A DNA stretch of 64,000 nucleotides from Deltaproteobacteria bacterium UBA5205 (GCA_002412715.1 DHVP01000031.1:1-64000); one strand, 5' to 3'; positions 22,560 through 32,722 are shown, counted from the first letter of the stretch. The notes: generated from the letters alone by a model not told the origin. Numbers and translations: made by a program.

Positions 22560-24800
22560 ATGAGTGAAGAACTGTTCCCCGTAACGGTTCTCGACGAGGG
22601 ACAGGAGGCAACGGTGCGCCTGCTCTCGGGTGGGGAGGCGCTGACAGGGCGTCTGTCGGCGATGGGCATAATTCCGGGGACCAGAATCAAGCTTCTCAGG
22701 AAAAGCCGGGGGCAGATCATTATCCTGGCCTCAGACACGAGGGTTGCGCTTGGCAAGGGTCAGGCCGAGAAGATACTCGTCATACGGGAGACACTGCAAT
22801 ACGAAGCGCTGCCTAAACCCGGTCAGAGCCTGCTTGTGGCCTTAGCCGGACAACCCAATGTCGGCAAGACAACGGTATTCAACCTCCTCACCGGCCTGTC
22901 GCAGCACATCGGCAATTGGCCGGGCAAAACTGTGGAACGCAAAGAAGGCCTCCACAGGGTAAAGGACACGGAGATAAGATTTGTCGACCTTCCGGGAACA
23001 TACAGCCTGAGCGCCTATTCCGAGGAAGAAAGAGTGACGAGGGAATTTCTCATACATGAGCATCCCGATATCACCGTCCTCTTCGTCAACGCCGCCGCCC
23101 TGGAAAGAAGCCTCTATCTTCTGACGGAGCTTCTTTTGCTGAGGTCGCCCGTTATTGTAGCCGTCAACATGCTCGATGTCGCCGAGAACCAGGGGGTAAG
23201 GATCGATGCTGAGGCATTGCAGGCATCCCTGGGTCTGCCCGTTGTTTCAACGGTGGCGACGAAGAACAGGGGCATAAAGGAGCTCCTGGATGAGATCCTG
23301 AAGATGGCCAAGAACCCTGGGGTGCATCAACCGAAGATTCCCCAGGTGACCGAGGACCACCACGATATATATCTCAAAATATCGGAGCTTGTAAGAGAGC
23401 ATATCCCTATGCCGTATACGGTTGAATGGGTCGTAACGAAGCTTATGGAGGGTGATTCCGAGGTAACGGAATCATTCCAGGGTATCATACCCACCCGCAC
23501 GTGGAACGAGATACAGATGCTGCTCGTGGAGCACGAAGACGCCCTGCGCGCGGTTGTGGGGGGACGGTACGACTGGATAGAGGATGCGACACGGGCGGCG
23601 GTATCGAGATTCAAGCGGGGCCAGGTGCTCATGACCGACCGTATCGATCACGTCCTCACCCGCCCATCGACCGGCATACCGGTCCTTCTGGGCATTCTGG
23701 CAATTGTTTTTCTCGTCACATTTTTCGTCGGTTATCCGGTGCAGCGCGTCCTCGAATCCACGATGTCGTCCCTTGGTTCCCTGGTGGAACGAACGCTTGC
23801 AGCGGAGCCGCAGTGGATTAAGGGGCTCCTGGTAGACGGTATCATCGGTGGAGCCGGATCGGTTCTCACGTTCGTTCCCATCCTGGTTATTTTCTTTTTT
23901 GCCATGTCCTTTCTCGAAAACGTGGGGTACATGGCGAGGGCCGCCTTTGTCATGGACAGGTTCATGCACATAATAGGCCTCCATGGAAAGAGCTTTCTAC
24001 CCATGTGCCTGGGATTCGGGTGCAACGTGGCGTCGGTTCTGGGTGCTCGAATCGTGGAATCGAAGAAGGCGAGGCTTCTTACGATATTTCTCACCCCCTT
24101 CATCCCCTGCACGGGCAGGCTTGCGGTGATAACTTTCGTCACCGCGGCGGTTTTTGGGGGTAAGGCCCTCCTGGTGACATGGCTCCTCGTGGTATTCAAT
24201 GTGCTGATGCTGGGTGCAGCGGGGATGCTCATCGGTAGATTCCTGCTCCGTGAAGAAGCGGTTCCGTTCATCATGGAACTTCCTCTCTATCACAAACCGG
24301 ATTTCCGGACCATCGGAATCGTCGTATGGCACCGGTCGATCGCCTTTGTCAAAAAGGCTGGAACGGTGATTCTTGTTTTTTCCATCTTTGTTTGGATCAT
24401 GTCTAACGTACCGGCAGGAGGTATCGAGAATAGTATCCTCGGAAGGATAGGGATGTTCCTCGAGCCGCTGGGAAAACCGCTTGGCCTCGACTGGCGGATG
24501 GTGGTGGCGCTCCTGTCGAGCGTCATCGCCAAAGAAAATTCCGTTGCGACACTGGGAATTCTGTACAATGTCGGGGACCAGGGATTGATGACTGTGCTGT
24601 CAGGCTCCATCCCCCACGCATCGGCCCTCTCATTCCTCGTGGTCCTGATGCTTTTCATCCCCTGCGCGCCGACAATCACCGTAATGAAACAGGAGATGGG
24701 GGACAGGAAGTGGTTCATCATGTCCTTTCTTTTTATGGTGTTCCTCTCATACACCATGGGAATGGCAGTATATGGTCTGGCAGTCGCCGCAGGAATATAG
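22560..24800 (+). CDS. feoB: Ferrous iron transporter B with fused FeoA domain
   Basis: A 746-residue inner-membrane ferrous iron carrier. Residues 1-75 are a FeoA-type SH3-like domain (LSAMGIIPGTRIKLL), normally a separate protein. The G domain follows with GQPNVGKT (97-104), VDLPGTYS and NMLD. From about residue 375 there are gate and helix segments typical of FeoB, including LGFGCNVASVLGARI, TPFIPCTGRL and FIPCAPTI. FeoA-FeoB fusions are known in anaerobes. The gene has its own promoter and is monocistronic. Confidence 0.95.
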   Translation: MSEELFPVTVLDEGQEATVRLLSGGEALTGRLSAMGIIPGTRIKLLRKSRGQIIILASDTRVALGKGQAEKILVIRETLQYEALPKPGQSLLVALAGQPNVGKTTVFNLLTGLSQHIGNWPGKTVERKEGLHRVKDTEIRFVDLPGTYSLSAYSEEERVTREFLIHEHPDITVLFVNAAALERSLYLLTELLLLRSPVIVAVNMLDVAENQGVRIDAEALQASLGLPVVSTVATKNRGIKELLDEILKMAKNPGVHQPKIPQVTEDHHDIYLKISELVREHIPMPYTVEWVVTKLMEGDSEVTESFQGIIPTRTWNEIQMLLVEHEDALRAVVGGRYDWIEDATRAAVSRFKRGQVLMTDRIDHVLTRPSTGIPVLLGILAIVFLVTFFVGYPVQRVLESTMSSLGSLVERTLAAEPQWIKGLLVDGIIGGAGSVLTFVPILVIFFFAMSFLENVGYMARAAFVMDRFMHIIGLHGKSFLPMCLGFGCNVASVLGARIVESKKARLLTIFLTPFIPCTGRLAVITFVTAAVFGGKALLVTWLLVVFNVLMLGAAGMLIGRFLLREEAVPFIMELPLYHKPDFRTIGIVVWHRSIAFVKKAGTVILVFSIFVWIMSNVPAGGIENSILGRIGMFLEPLGKPLGLDWRMVVALLSSVIAKENSVATLGILYNVGDQGLMTVLSGSIPHASALSFLVVLMLFIPCAPTITVMKQEMGDRKWFIMSFLFMVFLSYTMGMAVYGLAVAAGI

Positions 24801-24808
24801 ATTTATCC

Positions 24809-24835
24809 TTGACTCCTTTTTTGCGTTTCTATAGA
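24809..24835 (+). promoter_or_regulatory. Candidate promoter of the RND efflux operon
   Basis: TTGACT (24809-24814) and TATAGA (24830-24835), 15 bases apart (16 if ATAGAC is used). It is immediately followed by two operator-like dyads at 24837-24866. Confidence 0.45.
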
Positions 24836-24836
24836 C

Positions 24837-24866
24837 TGAACCGTGGTTCATATGAACAGACGTTCA
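24837..24866. promoter_or_regulatory. Tandem operator-like dyads at the TetR start
   Basis: TGAACcgtgGTTCA (24837-24850) and TGAACagacGTTCA (24853-24866) are two dyads with the same half-sites and the same 4-base spacer, centres 16 bases apart. They cover the end of the promoter and the first codons of the regulator gene, an ideal position for autorepression. Confidence 0.65.
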
Positions 24867-25457
24867 GCCGAAGATACGCGCAAGATTATTAACGATGCGG
24901 CGCTGACGGTCTTCTCGAAATCCGGCTTTGAAGGCGCGAATATGAGAATGATCGCGGCCGAGGCCGGTATCAGCGTCGGGGCTCTCTACCTCTATCACAG
25001 AAACAAGGAAGATCTCTGTGCCACCGTATTTAAGGGACTTTTCAGGGAGTTCAAGAGGGAGATCGACGAAAAGGTTCTGGGACTGTCCGATCCTGTGGAA
25101 CAGATTCGTGCCTACATCGGGACTTACATGGAAATGGCTAAAACTCATCGCGAGTTTATCTATACCTTTAACAGGGAGAGGGGATTCACCTTCGGTGTGG
25201 AATGGAAGCAGCGCTTCTTTGCTGAACTTCGGGCGCTTGTCGATTCGATCATAAAGAGAGGTGTCGAGCAGGGCGTGTTTGCAGAAGTCGGGAAAGGCGA
25301 GGCGACGAAGGTCCTCATGAGCGTATTGCGGGGATATGTCGTTTCCATCGTTATAGATCCGGAGAATCTTTTCAGCGCCGATGCGTGTACGGATATTCTG
25401 CTGAACGGTCTGGTAAAGCGATGTGGACCCGAAGAAAGGGCTGACAGTTTACAGTGA
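24852..25457 (+). CDS. TetR/AcrR-family regulator of the efflux operon
   Basis: A 201-residue repressor-like protein (204 if the GTG at 24843 is used). The N-terminal DNA-binding domain shows INDAALTVFSKSGFEGANM then MIAAEAGISVGALYLYHRNKEDL, the usual TetR helix-turn-helix. The C-terminal ligand domain is divergent. The stop overlaps the next start by four bases (GTGA), tying it to the tolC-like gene. Two TGAAC-N4-GTTCA dyads lie at its own start, so it most likely represses the whole operon and is released by a pump substrate. Confidence 0.88.
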   Translation: MNRRSAEDTRKIINDAALTVFSKSGFEGANMRMIAAEAGISVGALYLYHRNKEDLCATVFKGLFREFKREIDEKVLGLSDPVEQIRAYIGTYMEMAKTHREFIYTFNRERGFTFGVEWKQRFFAELRALVDSIIKRGVEQGVFAEVGKGEATKVLMSVLRGYVVSIVIDPENLFSADACTDILLNGLVKRCGPEERADSLQ

Positions 25458-26845
25458 ACGTGCGTACGGTATTTGCGGCAATATTCCTATGGCTTTGTCT
25501 CGCCCCGGCGGCCCTCGCGGCCCCGTATACACTCGATGACCTTTACGCCATCGCCCTTCAGCGTTCGGAAAGGGTAAAAATCTCCGAAGAAGACCTCACG
25601 ATAGCCAGAACGGGAAAGGACAAGGCAGTCTCGGCGCTCCTGCCGAAGGTATCCGGCCTCGGTAATTATACGGGTTACAAAGACCAGAAGATTTCCGACA
25701 CGGGCAGCCTGAGCCAACCCGATGAGCACTCGGCGTGGAGTCTGCGGGTCGATCATTCAATGTCGATGTCAGGCCGGGAGATAACCGTGTACAAGGCGGC
25801 CAGGGACAACATCAAGAAGAGCGACCTCGATCTTTTTGCGGTAAAAGAGGTCTACGTCCTTTCCGTTACCAACGCCTATTATGACGTCCTTAAAGCCAAC
25901 CGTCTTGTGGAGATCCAGAAACAGAACGTGGACCGATTGACAACGCACAGGAATGCGGCATCCGTGAGGCTGAGAATAGGGGAGGTCACGAAGACGGCTC
26001 TTTTGAGGGCCGAGGCGGAGCTGTCGGGCGCCCGCTCCGACCTTGTCAAGGCGGAGAACCTCCTTAAATTCACAAAATCCGTACTGAAGAGAGTTGTTGG
26101 TCTCGAAGATGAGTTTGATATCGTTGATACCCATCAGACCGGCACTGCCGGCCTTAAGGATATATCTGAAGGTGCCCATGACCCCGTCATCGGCAGCTGT
26201 CGCAGGCTCGATCTCGACTGTCTGCGGCAGCTCGCTCACGCCGAAAGGGCCGAGTTGAAATCCCAGGCCATTCAAAAGGACATAGCCTCCGCGCAGGTTA
26301 CCTATACCAGGGGGTCGTACTGGCCGACGCTTGCCGTGGAGGGGGTCTTTGCGCAAAGGAAAGAGACGCCCGAGACGTCGGGACTCATGCGAGATAACGT
26401 TTATGGCGGCGTCAGGATAGTCTTCCCCTTCTATGAAGGCGGTTTGAGGGCCGCAGAGGTTCAGGAGGCTGAATCGAGGAAGAGGCAGACCGACTACGTC
26501 TACGCGGATCTGAAGAAAACGGTCACCGTGGAGGTCGAAAGCTCCTATCTCGATTTCGTAACCCAGAAAGGCATCCTCAGATCGCTGGAAGACCAATGGC
26601 TGTTTGCGGACGATAACTACAAGGCTGTCTCGAAGCAGTTCGACTTCGGTCTCGCGCAAAGCATAGACGTGATGGATGCGAACACGCTCCTCGTCACGGC
26701 CGAGCGCCAGCTGATCGATGCCCTTTACCAGTTCCAGCAGGCCATTGTCAGATTGAAGCGATCCACAGGAACGCTTCTTGTATCGTTGAATAACAAGGCG
26801 TCGACCGATAGTGCAAGGGCCGCGAAGGAGAACAACGCAAAATGA
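25454..26845 (+). CDS. TolC-family outer membrane efflux protein
   Basis: A 463-residue protein with a signal peptide (hydrophobic run ending ALAAPY near residue 23) and the long heptad-rich helices of TolC channel proteins, in two structural repeats. GTG start overlapping the TetR stop. It provides the outer-membrane duct for the adaptor and RND pump encoded next. The inserted stretch DPVIGSCRRLDLDCLRQL near residues 237-254 contains two cysteines and is unusual. The pumped compounds cannot be predicted. Confidence 0.88.
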   Translation: MNVRTVFAAIFLWLCLAPAALAAPYTLDDLYAIALQRSERVKISEEDLTIARTGKDKAVSALLPKVSGLGNYTGYKDQKISDTGSLSQPDEHSAWSLRVDHSMSMSGREITVYKAARDNIKKSDLDLFAVKEVYVLSVTNAYYDVLKANRLVEIQKQNVDRLTTHRNAASVRLRIGEVTKTALLRAEAELSGARSDLVKAENLLKFTKSVLKRVVGLEDEFDIVDTHQTGTAGLKDISEGAHDPVIGSCRRLDLDCLRQLAHAERAELKSQAIQKDIASAQVTYTRGSYWPTLAVEGVFAQRKETPETSGLMRDNVYGGVRIVFPFYEGGLRAAEVQEAESRKRQTDYVYADLKKTVTVEVESSYLDFVTQKGILRSLEDQWLFADDNYKAVSKQFDFGLAQSIDVMDANTLLVTAERQLIDALYQFQQAIVRLKRSTGTLLVSLNNKASTDSARAAKENNAK

Positions 26846-27975
26846 ATAGAAGGACACTCAGCCCGGCAGGATTGTGGCTGCTTCTTATCCCGGCTCTCAT
26901 CCTGCCGGTCTTCGGATGCAAAAAAAAGGTGGTCGAGGAGAAGGTCGTAAACGTTGTCACGCAGGCCGCCGAGAGCCGTCGACTGCGCCCGTTCATAGAA
27001 TCGACAGGGACGCTCAATCCCAACGAAGAGATCATCATGGGTGCCGAGATAGACGGGATAGTCAAAAGCGTGAAGGTCGATGAGGGGACGGTCATCAAAA
27101 AGGGAATGCTTCTTGCAACGCTCGACGACACCGAATACGTCCATGAGGCGATAAGGGCGAAAGCGGCCCTCAAGCAGACCGAAGCATCGCTGGCGAACAC
27201 GAAAATGGAGTTTTCGCGGAAGGATGCCCTCTTCAAGGAACAACTCGTGACGAGACAGCAATACGATGATGTGTTCACGCGGCTGACTTTGGCCGAGTCC
27301 GAGGTCGACCGTGCAAAGGCGGCGCTTGTCATAGCCAATCAAAAGCTTGCCAAAACAAGGCTCTACGCGCCGACGGCGTCGCGTGTAAAGGAGAAGAAGG
27401 TCGCCGTGGGTGACTTCATCAAGAACGGCACGCCGATGGTCATCCTCATTCAGCCGGACCCGCTGAAACTGCGCTTTTCGGTCGCTGAGCGCGATATCGG
27501 CAGGATAAAGGTCGGGCAGGATGTGAATGTCAGGGTTGACGCCTATGCCGGCCGGGAATTCATCGGAAAGGTCTCCATCGTCTTTCCCAGTCTGGAGGAG
27601 AAAACCAGAAGCCTTACGGTGGAGGCCCTCATTCCCAATACGCGGGATGAGCTTAAACCGGGACTGTTTGCGAAGGTCCTTCTCTACACGGGAGATCTGC
27701 AGGATATGGTCGTCGTTCCCGTCACGGCGCTTCTGTACGAGGGAGAGAAAATCCGCCTTTTTGTTATCGAGGGAAATACCGCAAAAGAACGGCCGGTGAA
27801 GCTCGGTAACAAGTACGGGGAATTCATGGAGATTACGCAGGGATTGAAGGCCGGTGAGATCGTTGTCGTCGCAGGACAGCAAAGCCTGTCGGAAGGCGCA
27901 AAGGTAGCGGCTCAGAAGTCTCAGCGGGACGAGAACAATAAACCGGCGGCAAAGGACAACAGGGAACAGAAATGA
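26842..27975 (+). CDS. RND efflux periplasmic adaptor (membrane fusion protein)
   Basis: A 377-residue lipoprotein: signal peptide ending in the lipobox VFGC (cysteine near residue 26). The order is a barrel-sandwich hybrid half (EIDGIVKSVKVDEGTVIKKG), an alpha hairpin (about 105-165), the second lipoyl half (TRLYAPTASRVKEKKVAVGD), a beta barrel and a membrane-proximal part. The last 25 residues are charged and low in complexity. Its ATG overlaps the TolC stop by four bases (ATGA). Links TolC to the RND pump. Confidence 0.92.
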   Translation: MNRRTLSPAGLWLLLIPALILPVFGCKKKVVEEKVVNVVTQAAESRRLRPFIESTGTLNPNEEIIMGAEIDGIVKSVKVDEGTVIKKGMLLATLDDTEYVHEAIRAKAALKQTEASLANTKMEFSRKDALFKEQLVTRQQYDDVFTRLTLAESEVDRAKAALVIANQKLAKTRLYAPTASRVKEKKVAVGDFIKNGTPMVILIQPDPLKLRFSVAERDIGRIKVGQDVNVRVDAYAGREFIGKVSIVFPSLEEKTRSLTVEALIPNTRDELKPGLFAKVLLYTGDLQDMVVVPVTALLYEGEKIRLFVIEGNTAKERPVKLGNKYGEFMEITQGLKAGEIVVVAGQQSLSEGAKVAAQKSQRDENNKPAAKDNREQK

Positions 27976-28019
27976 TAGTAACTCAGGGGCTTCACGCCAT
28001 GATGGTCACGCGCTGATCT

Positions 28020-31000
28020 ATGTGGCTTTCCGATACATCCATCAAAAGACCCGTTTTCGCGACAATGCTCGTTATGGCACTTGTCGTTCTCGGCATTGTG
28101 AGCTATCCCGGCATTGGCGTCGATCTATTCCCCAGGATTGACCTTCCCATCGTCAATATTTCAACCACGCTCAAGGGGGCTAGCCCCGAGATCATGGACA
28201 TTGACGTTACTGACAAGATAGAGGAGTCCGTCAACACCATCAGTGGTGTAAAGACGATCACCTCGTCGAGTACTGAAGGTGCATCGAATATCGTCGTCGA
28301 GTTCGTCCTCGAAAAGGACATCGATCTTGCCGTTCAGGATGTTCGGGAAAAAATATCCGTCATACGTAAGAAACTCCCCAATGATATCGATGAACCGGTT
28401 GTGGAAAAGGTCGATCCCGACGCTACACCCGTTCTCTGGCTTGCCCTGCACGGACAAAAATCTGTTCGGGATCTTTCGACGTATGCCGACGAGATCCTCA
28501 AGGAACAACTCCAGAGGATAAACGGGGTAGGGGCGATACGCCTTTACGGTATGAGGCTGCGGCAGGCAAGGGTCTGGCTCGATAACGACAAGCTGCGATC
28601 TTATGGGGTAACCGCACATGATGTTATGAAGTCCCTTCAGCGGGAAAATATAGAACTGCCGGGCGGGAGGATCGAAAGCGGTACCAAGGAATATACCGTC
28701 AAGGTCAAGGGCGAGTTTCCGACGATCCAGCAATTCAATGAAATGGTCGTGGGTTATTATAAGGGAACACCGGTACGGCTCCGTGACATCGGACGCGCCG
28801 AGGACGGCATGGAAGAAAAGAGGACCATCGCCCGCTACAACGGGGTCAGTTCCGTCAGCGTCGGCATTCAGAAACAGTCCGGTACAAACACCGTTGAGGT
28901 CATAGAAAGGATAAAAAAGGAACTGGAACAGATCTCGAGGTCTTTGCCCAACGGCATGGAACTCGCCATAGCCTTCGACCAGTCCAATTTTATCAAGAGG
29001 TCTATCAACGAGGTCCAGCATCACCTCATATACGGCGGCTTCTTCGCCATTTTGGCGGTGCTCCTCTTCCTCCGGAATTTCAGGACTACGATCATAAGCG
29101 CGCTGGCGATCCCGGCATCGGTAGTTTCAACCTTCGCCATCATGAACGCATTCGGTTTTACTTTCAACAACATGTCCATGCTGGCATTATCGCTGTCCAT
29201 AGGTATTCTCATAGATGATGCGATCATTGTCATAGAGAACATACAGCGTCATATAGAAGACGGGAAGACGCCCAAAGAGGCGGCTTTTTTTGCGACCTCG
29301 GAGATCGGCCTCGCAGTTTCTGCGACGACCCTGGCCATCGTCGTCATCTTCATCCCCGTCGCATTCATGAAGGGCATCATCGGACGGTTCTTCTTTCAGT
29401 TCGGTATGACCGTTGTCTTTGCCGTTCTCGTCTCCTGGTTTGTTTCCTTTACCTTGACCCCGATGCTGGCATCCCTCTATCTCAAAGGCAAGAACAGTCC
29501 GAGGAAACCATCGAGAATTCCCGCGAGCGTTACAGGAATCATCGAACGCTACCGCCTTTCGCATCATCTGCAGAGACTTTCTGAAAAGCTCGAGCTGTGT
29601 TACGAAAAGCTCGAGGGCAGGTACCGGCGCATCCTTGCATGGGCCCTTGTCCATCGAATGAAGGTCCTCATCTTTGCAGGGGCAACTTTTTTTCTCGGCC
29701 TTTCCTTCATGTTCTTCATCGGAAAGGAGTTTACCCCTTCAGAAGACCAGAGCCGCTTTGTCATCAGGCTTCAGACGCCTATCGATTATTCCGTGGATGA
29801 GGTCGATCTGATGAACCGGAAGGCCGAACAAATCGTCAGGAAGTTTCCTGAGGTTAGAAGCGTTCTCTATACTCAGGGTGGAGGGCGAACCGCTGAAACA
29901 AACAAAGCCAACCTGTCGATAAACCTCGTTCCAAAATCCGAGCGCAGGAAGAGCCAGGAAGAGGTTAAGGCTGAAATGAGGAGGGTTCTCAGAAAGATAC
30001 CCGGGCTGAAAGCCTCGGTAGAGAATATCTCCATGATAGGCGGCCAGGGAAGGCAGGTCGCCATAATGTACAGCATACGCGGTCTGGAGCTGGACAAGCT
30101 TGAAAACTACACGAAAGAGATCCAGGAGAGGCTTGGCAAACTGCCGGGGATTGTCGACCTGGATAGTTCCCTGGAAAAGGGCAAACCCGAGGTTCGTGTT
30201 TTCATCGATCGTGACAAGGCCGCAGATCTGGGGGTCGATGTCGCGACCATTGCGGAAACGGCGAACTTTCTCCTGAGCGGCGAGGTTGAGATAACGAAGT
30301 TCAAGGATGAGGCGAGAGGAAGGCGATATGATGTGCGCGTCAGGCTTGACCCGGAGAACAGGGCAAGCCCCGACGATATCGGGCAGATCTATGTCAGGTC
30401 AAAGGACGGAAAGCTCGTCATGCTTTCCAATATCGTCACTCTGAAGGAAGGCGGCGGTGCGAGCATCATAAGCAGGGTTGACAGGCAGAGGGCGGTGACT
30501 CTTTTCGCGAATCTTGAAAAGAAGCCCCTGGGACAGGCCAAATCAGAGGTTGACGATATATCGTCCAGGGTACTGACTTCCGGCTATTCCGGCAGTTACA
30601 AGGGACAGGCCGACATGATGAAGGAATCCTTCCAATATCTGCTCTTCGCCGCGATTCTTGGAATTGTCATGGCCTATATGGTTCTTGCCGCACAGTTTGA
30701 GAGCTTTGCTCATCCCTTCACAGTCCTTTTGTCCATGCCCTTCTCCCTGATCGGTGCTTTTGGGGCGCTCTTCCTTGCCGGGAAAACCCTCAACATTTTC
30801 AGTATAATAGGCCTCATACTCCTCATGGGCCTCGTAAAGAAGAATGCCATCCTGCTCGTGGACTACACGAACATTCTCAGGGGACGGGGGACTCCAAGGA
30901 AAGAGGCGCTCCTTGAAGCCGGACCCGTGAGGCTGCGTCCCATTCTTATGACCACCTTTGCCATGATCATGGGTATGATGCCCATCGCCATCGGCATCGG

Positions 31001-31148
31001 CGAGGGTGCGGAAACCCGGTCACCCATGGCGATCGCGACCATCGGCGGACTGATTACCTCGCTGCTTCTCACGCTCATCGTTATCCCTGTGGCATATGAC
31101 GTCCTGGACGAGATGAAGGAAAGACATTTCCCGAAAAAGGATGGTTGA
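28020..31148 (+). CDS. RND efflux permease (HAE1/AcrB type)
   Basis: A 1042-residue inner-membrane proton-driven pump with 12 predicted membrane helices in two repeats and two large periplasmic loops. Visible signatures: FPRIDLPIVNIST in the first porter part, NMSMLALSLSIGILIDDAIIV with the proton-relay aspartates in helix 4, and GLVKKNAILLVDY in helix 10. Substrate class (drugs, bile-like compounds, aromatic acids) is not readable. It is the third component of the TetR-tolC-adaptor operon and is followed 3 bases later by a small PII-like gene. Confidence 0.95.
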   Translation: MWLSDTSIKRPVFATMLVMALVVLGIVSYPGIGVDLFPRIDLPIVNISTTLKGASPEIMDIDVTDKIEESVNTISGVKTITSSSTEGASNIVVEFVLEKDIDLAVQDVREKISVIRKKLPNDIDEPVVEKVDPDATPVLWLALHGQKSVRDLSTYADEILKEQLQRINGVGAIRLYGMRLRQARVWLDNDKLRSYGVTAHDVMKSLQRENIELPGGRIESGTKEYTVKVKGEFPTIQQFNEMVVGYYKGTPVRLRDIGRAEDGMEEKRTIARYNGVSSVSVGIQKQSGTNTVEVIERIKKELEQISRSLPNGMELAIAFDQSNFIKRSINEVQHHLIYGGFFAILAVLLFLRNFRTTIISALAIPASVVSTFAIMNAFGFTFNNMSMLALSLSIGILIDDAIIVIENIQRHIEDGKTPKEAAFFATSEIGLAVSATTLAIVVIFIPVAFMKGIIGRFFFQFGMTVVFAVLVSWFVSFTLTPMLASLYLKGKNSPRKPSRIPASVTGIIERYRLSHHLQRLSEKLELCYEKLEGRYRRILAWALVHRMKVLIFAGATFFLGLSFMFFIGKEFTPSEDQSRFVIRLQTPIDYSVDEVDLMNRKAEQIVRKFPEVRSVLYTQGGGRTAETNKANLSINLVPKSERRKSQEEVKAEMRRVLRKIPGLKASVENISMIGGQGRQVAIMYSIRGLELDKLENYTKEIQERLGKLPGIVDLDSSLEKGKPEVRVFIDRDKAADLGVDVATIAETANFLLSGEVEITKFKDEARGRRYDVRVRLDPENRASPDDIGQIYVRSKDGKLVMLSNIVTLKEGGGASIISRVDRQRAVTLFANLEKKPLGQAKSEVDDISSRVLTSGYSGSYKGQADMMKESFQYLLFAAILGIVMAYMVLAAQFESFAHPFTVLLSMPFSLIGAFGALFLAGKTLNIFSIIGLILLMGLVKKNAILLVDYTNILRGRGTPRKEALLEAGPVRLRPILMTTFAMIMGMMPIAIGIGEGAETRSPMAIATIGGLITSLLLTLIVIPVAYDVLDEMKERHFPKKDG

Positions 31149-31151
31149 CAA

Positions 31152-31442
31152 ATGAAGATGCTTTTCATCGTATACAACGATATTATCGATGAGGAATTGC
31201 TGACTACGCTGAAAAAGGCCGGAGTTCCGGGCTACACCAAATGGAAGGATACAATCGGGGTGGGACCGGAAACGGAACCCAAACTTGCAACCCATACCTG
31301 GCCGGGCAAGAACAACGTCATAGCTGCTGTTGTGACCGATGAGGACCTGCCGAAGGTGTCGGAATATCTTCGGGATCTCAGGGAATCTCATCCAAAAGGC
31401 GGAATAAAGACTTTCATCCTCCAGGTGGAGGGTACCATTTAA
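31152..31442 (+). CDS. PG0541-family transporter-associated protein
   Basis: A 96-residue soluble protein that begins 3 bases after the RND permease stop, so it is surely co-transcribed. Its alpha-beta pattern (MLFIVYNDIIDEELLTTLKK, then AAVVTDEDLPKVSEYLRD) resembles a PII-like ferredoxin fold, and short proteins of this kind are recurrently found behind RND pumps. A regulatory role on the pump is plausible but not shown. No membrane segment. Confidence 0.7.
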   Translation: MKMLFIVYNDIIDEELLTTLKKAGVPGYTKWKDTIGVGPETEPKLATHTWPGKNNVIAAVVTDEDLPKVSEYLRDLRESHPKGGIKTFILQVEGTI

Positions 31443-31525
31443 AAGGGTATTGCGCCCTTTCCCGGTGCGGTGATCGTACTTATCTTATACTCCATGACTA
31501 ATCCAAACAAAAGCAAGGACACTCA

Positions 31526-32668
31526 ATGAGCATGTTTTTCATCACTTTTTTTGCACTTTACGCCGCTCTCCATGCGTACGTCTTCATCAAGGCATCATAT
31601 GCTTTTCGTTTCCGTCCTCTGACGGGCTGTATCCTGGTGCTTGTGTTCCTTTTTTGCCTCTTTATGCCTGTGATCGTCCGTTCCCTTGAACAGGGCGGAC
31701 AGGAATCGGTCGCGCGCATGCTCGCTTACGCGGGCTATATCTGGATGAGCGCTATCTTCATCTTCTTCGTTATCTCCCTTGCGATAGACATCGGCCGGTT
31801 TTTGACGATCATCGCTTCGTCTGTGTTCAAGGTGAGTCTGCCGGGCATCTGGCGTTCCAATCTCGTGCTTTTCCTTGTACCCGTGGCGGCAACAATCTCT
31901 GTGGTGGCTTACGGATACCACGAGGCGCTGACCATCCGGACGGAAAGGGTGGGGATCGAAACACCAAAGCTGCCCGCAGGTATCGACAGGCTTACGATAG
32001 TGCAGATCTCCGATGTTCATCTCGGCCTTGTCAACAGGGAGAACAGGCTGGAGAGGGTCGTAGAAGCCATCAGGGCGGCTGAACCGGACATACTGGTATC
32101 CACGGGAGACCTCGTCGACGGGCAGATCAATAATCTGAGCGGCCTGTCAGACTTGCTGAGAGATATCAGGCCCCGGTACGGAAAGTATGCCATAATGGGC
32201 AATCACGAGTTCTACGCCGGTGTCGGAATCTCCGAAGATTTTGCCCGGAAGGCGGGATTCAAAATGCTGCGGCAAGAGGCGGTGACGCCGCATGGGATTG
32301 TCAATATCGCAGGCATCGATGACAACGGGCACAGGACCGGTGAGCGCGTTTCCGCCGCGGAGAAGTCCCTTTTGGAAGGCCTTCCCCGGAATCTTTTCAC
32401 GGTCTTTCTGAAACATCGCCCTCTCGTTGAGAATTCCTCCATCGGGCTGTTTGACATCCAATTATCGGGCCATACTCACGGAGGACAGGTTTTTCCCTTC
32501 AGGTACGTAACCCGCATCTCATTCCCCATGGTAGCCGGCTTGTACCCCCTGGAAAAAAACTCGGTGCTGTACGTAAGCAGAGGAACAGGAACCTGGGGCC
32601 CTCCCATACGTTTTCTAACACCGCCGGAAGTGACCGTGATTGAGATAATAAGGAAAGAGGAAGAGTGA
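31526..32668 (+). CDS. Membrane-anchored metallophosphoesterase (YkuE/YaeI type)
   Basis: A 380-residue protein with four N-terminal membrane helices (to about residue 135) followed by a calcineurin-like phosphoesterase domain outside the cytoplasmic membrane or at its surface. Metal ligands are visible in ISDVHLG, GDLVDG, MGNHEFYAG and SGHTHGGQ. The substrate may be a lipid or nucleotide; related enzymes cleave phosphodiesters. RBS AAGGACACTCA. A two-start ambiguity exists (ATGAGCATG). No operon partner is certain; the next gene begins 54 bases on. Confidence 0.88.
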   Translation: MSMFFITFFALYAALHAYVFIKASYAFRFRPLTGCILVLVFLFCLFMPVIVRSLEQGGQESVARMLAYAGYIWMSAIFIFFVISLAIDIGRFLTIIASSVFKVSLPGIWRSNLVLFLVPVAATISVVAYGYHEALTIRTERVGIETPKLPAGIDRLTIVQISDVHLGLVNRENRLERVVEAIRAAEPDILVSTGDLVDGQINNLSGLSDLLRDIRPRYGKYAIMGNHEFYAGVGISEDFARKAGFKMLRQEAVTPHGIVNIAGIDDNGHRTGERVSAAEKSLLEGLPRNLFTVFLKHRPLVENSSIGLFDIQLSGHTHGGQVFPFRYVTRISFPMVAGLYPLEKNSVLYVSRGTGTWGPPIRFLTPPEVTVIEIIRKEEE

Positions 32669-32722
32669 GGCTTCTACACCTCACCCTTTACTCTTTACCC
32701 TTTTTCCTTTAATCTATTTGGC

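Noticed and set aside
28161..29024. Antisense frame in the RND permease
   Set aside because: No motif or ribosome site; the permease frame is unambiguous.
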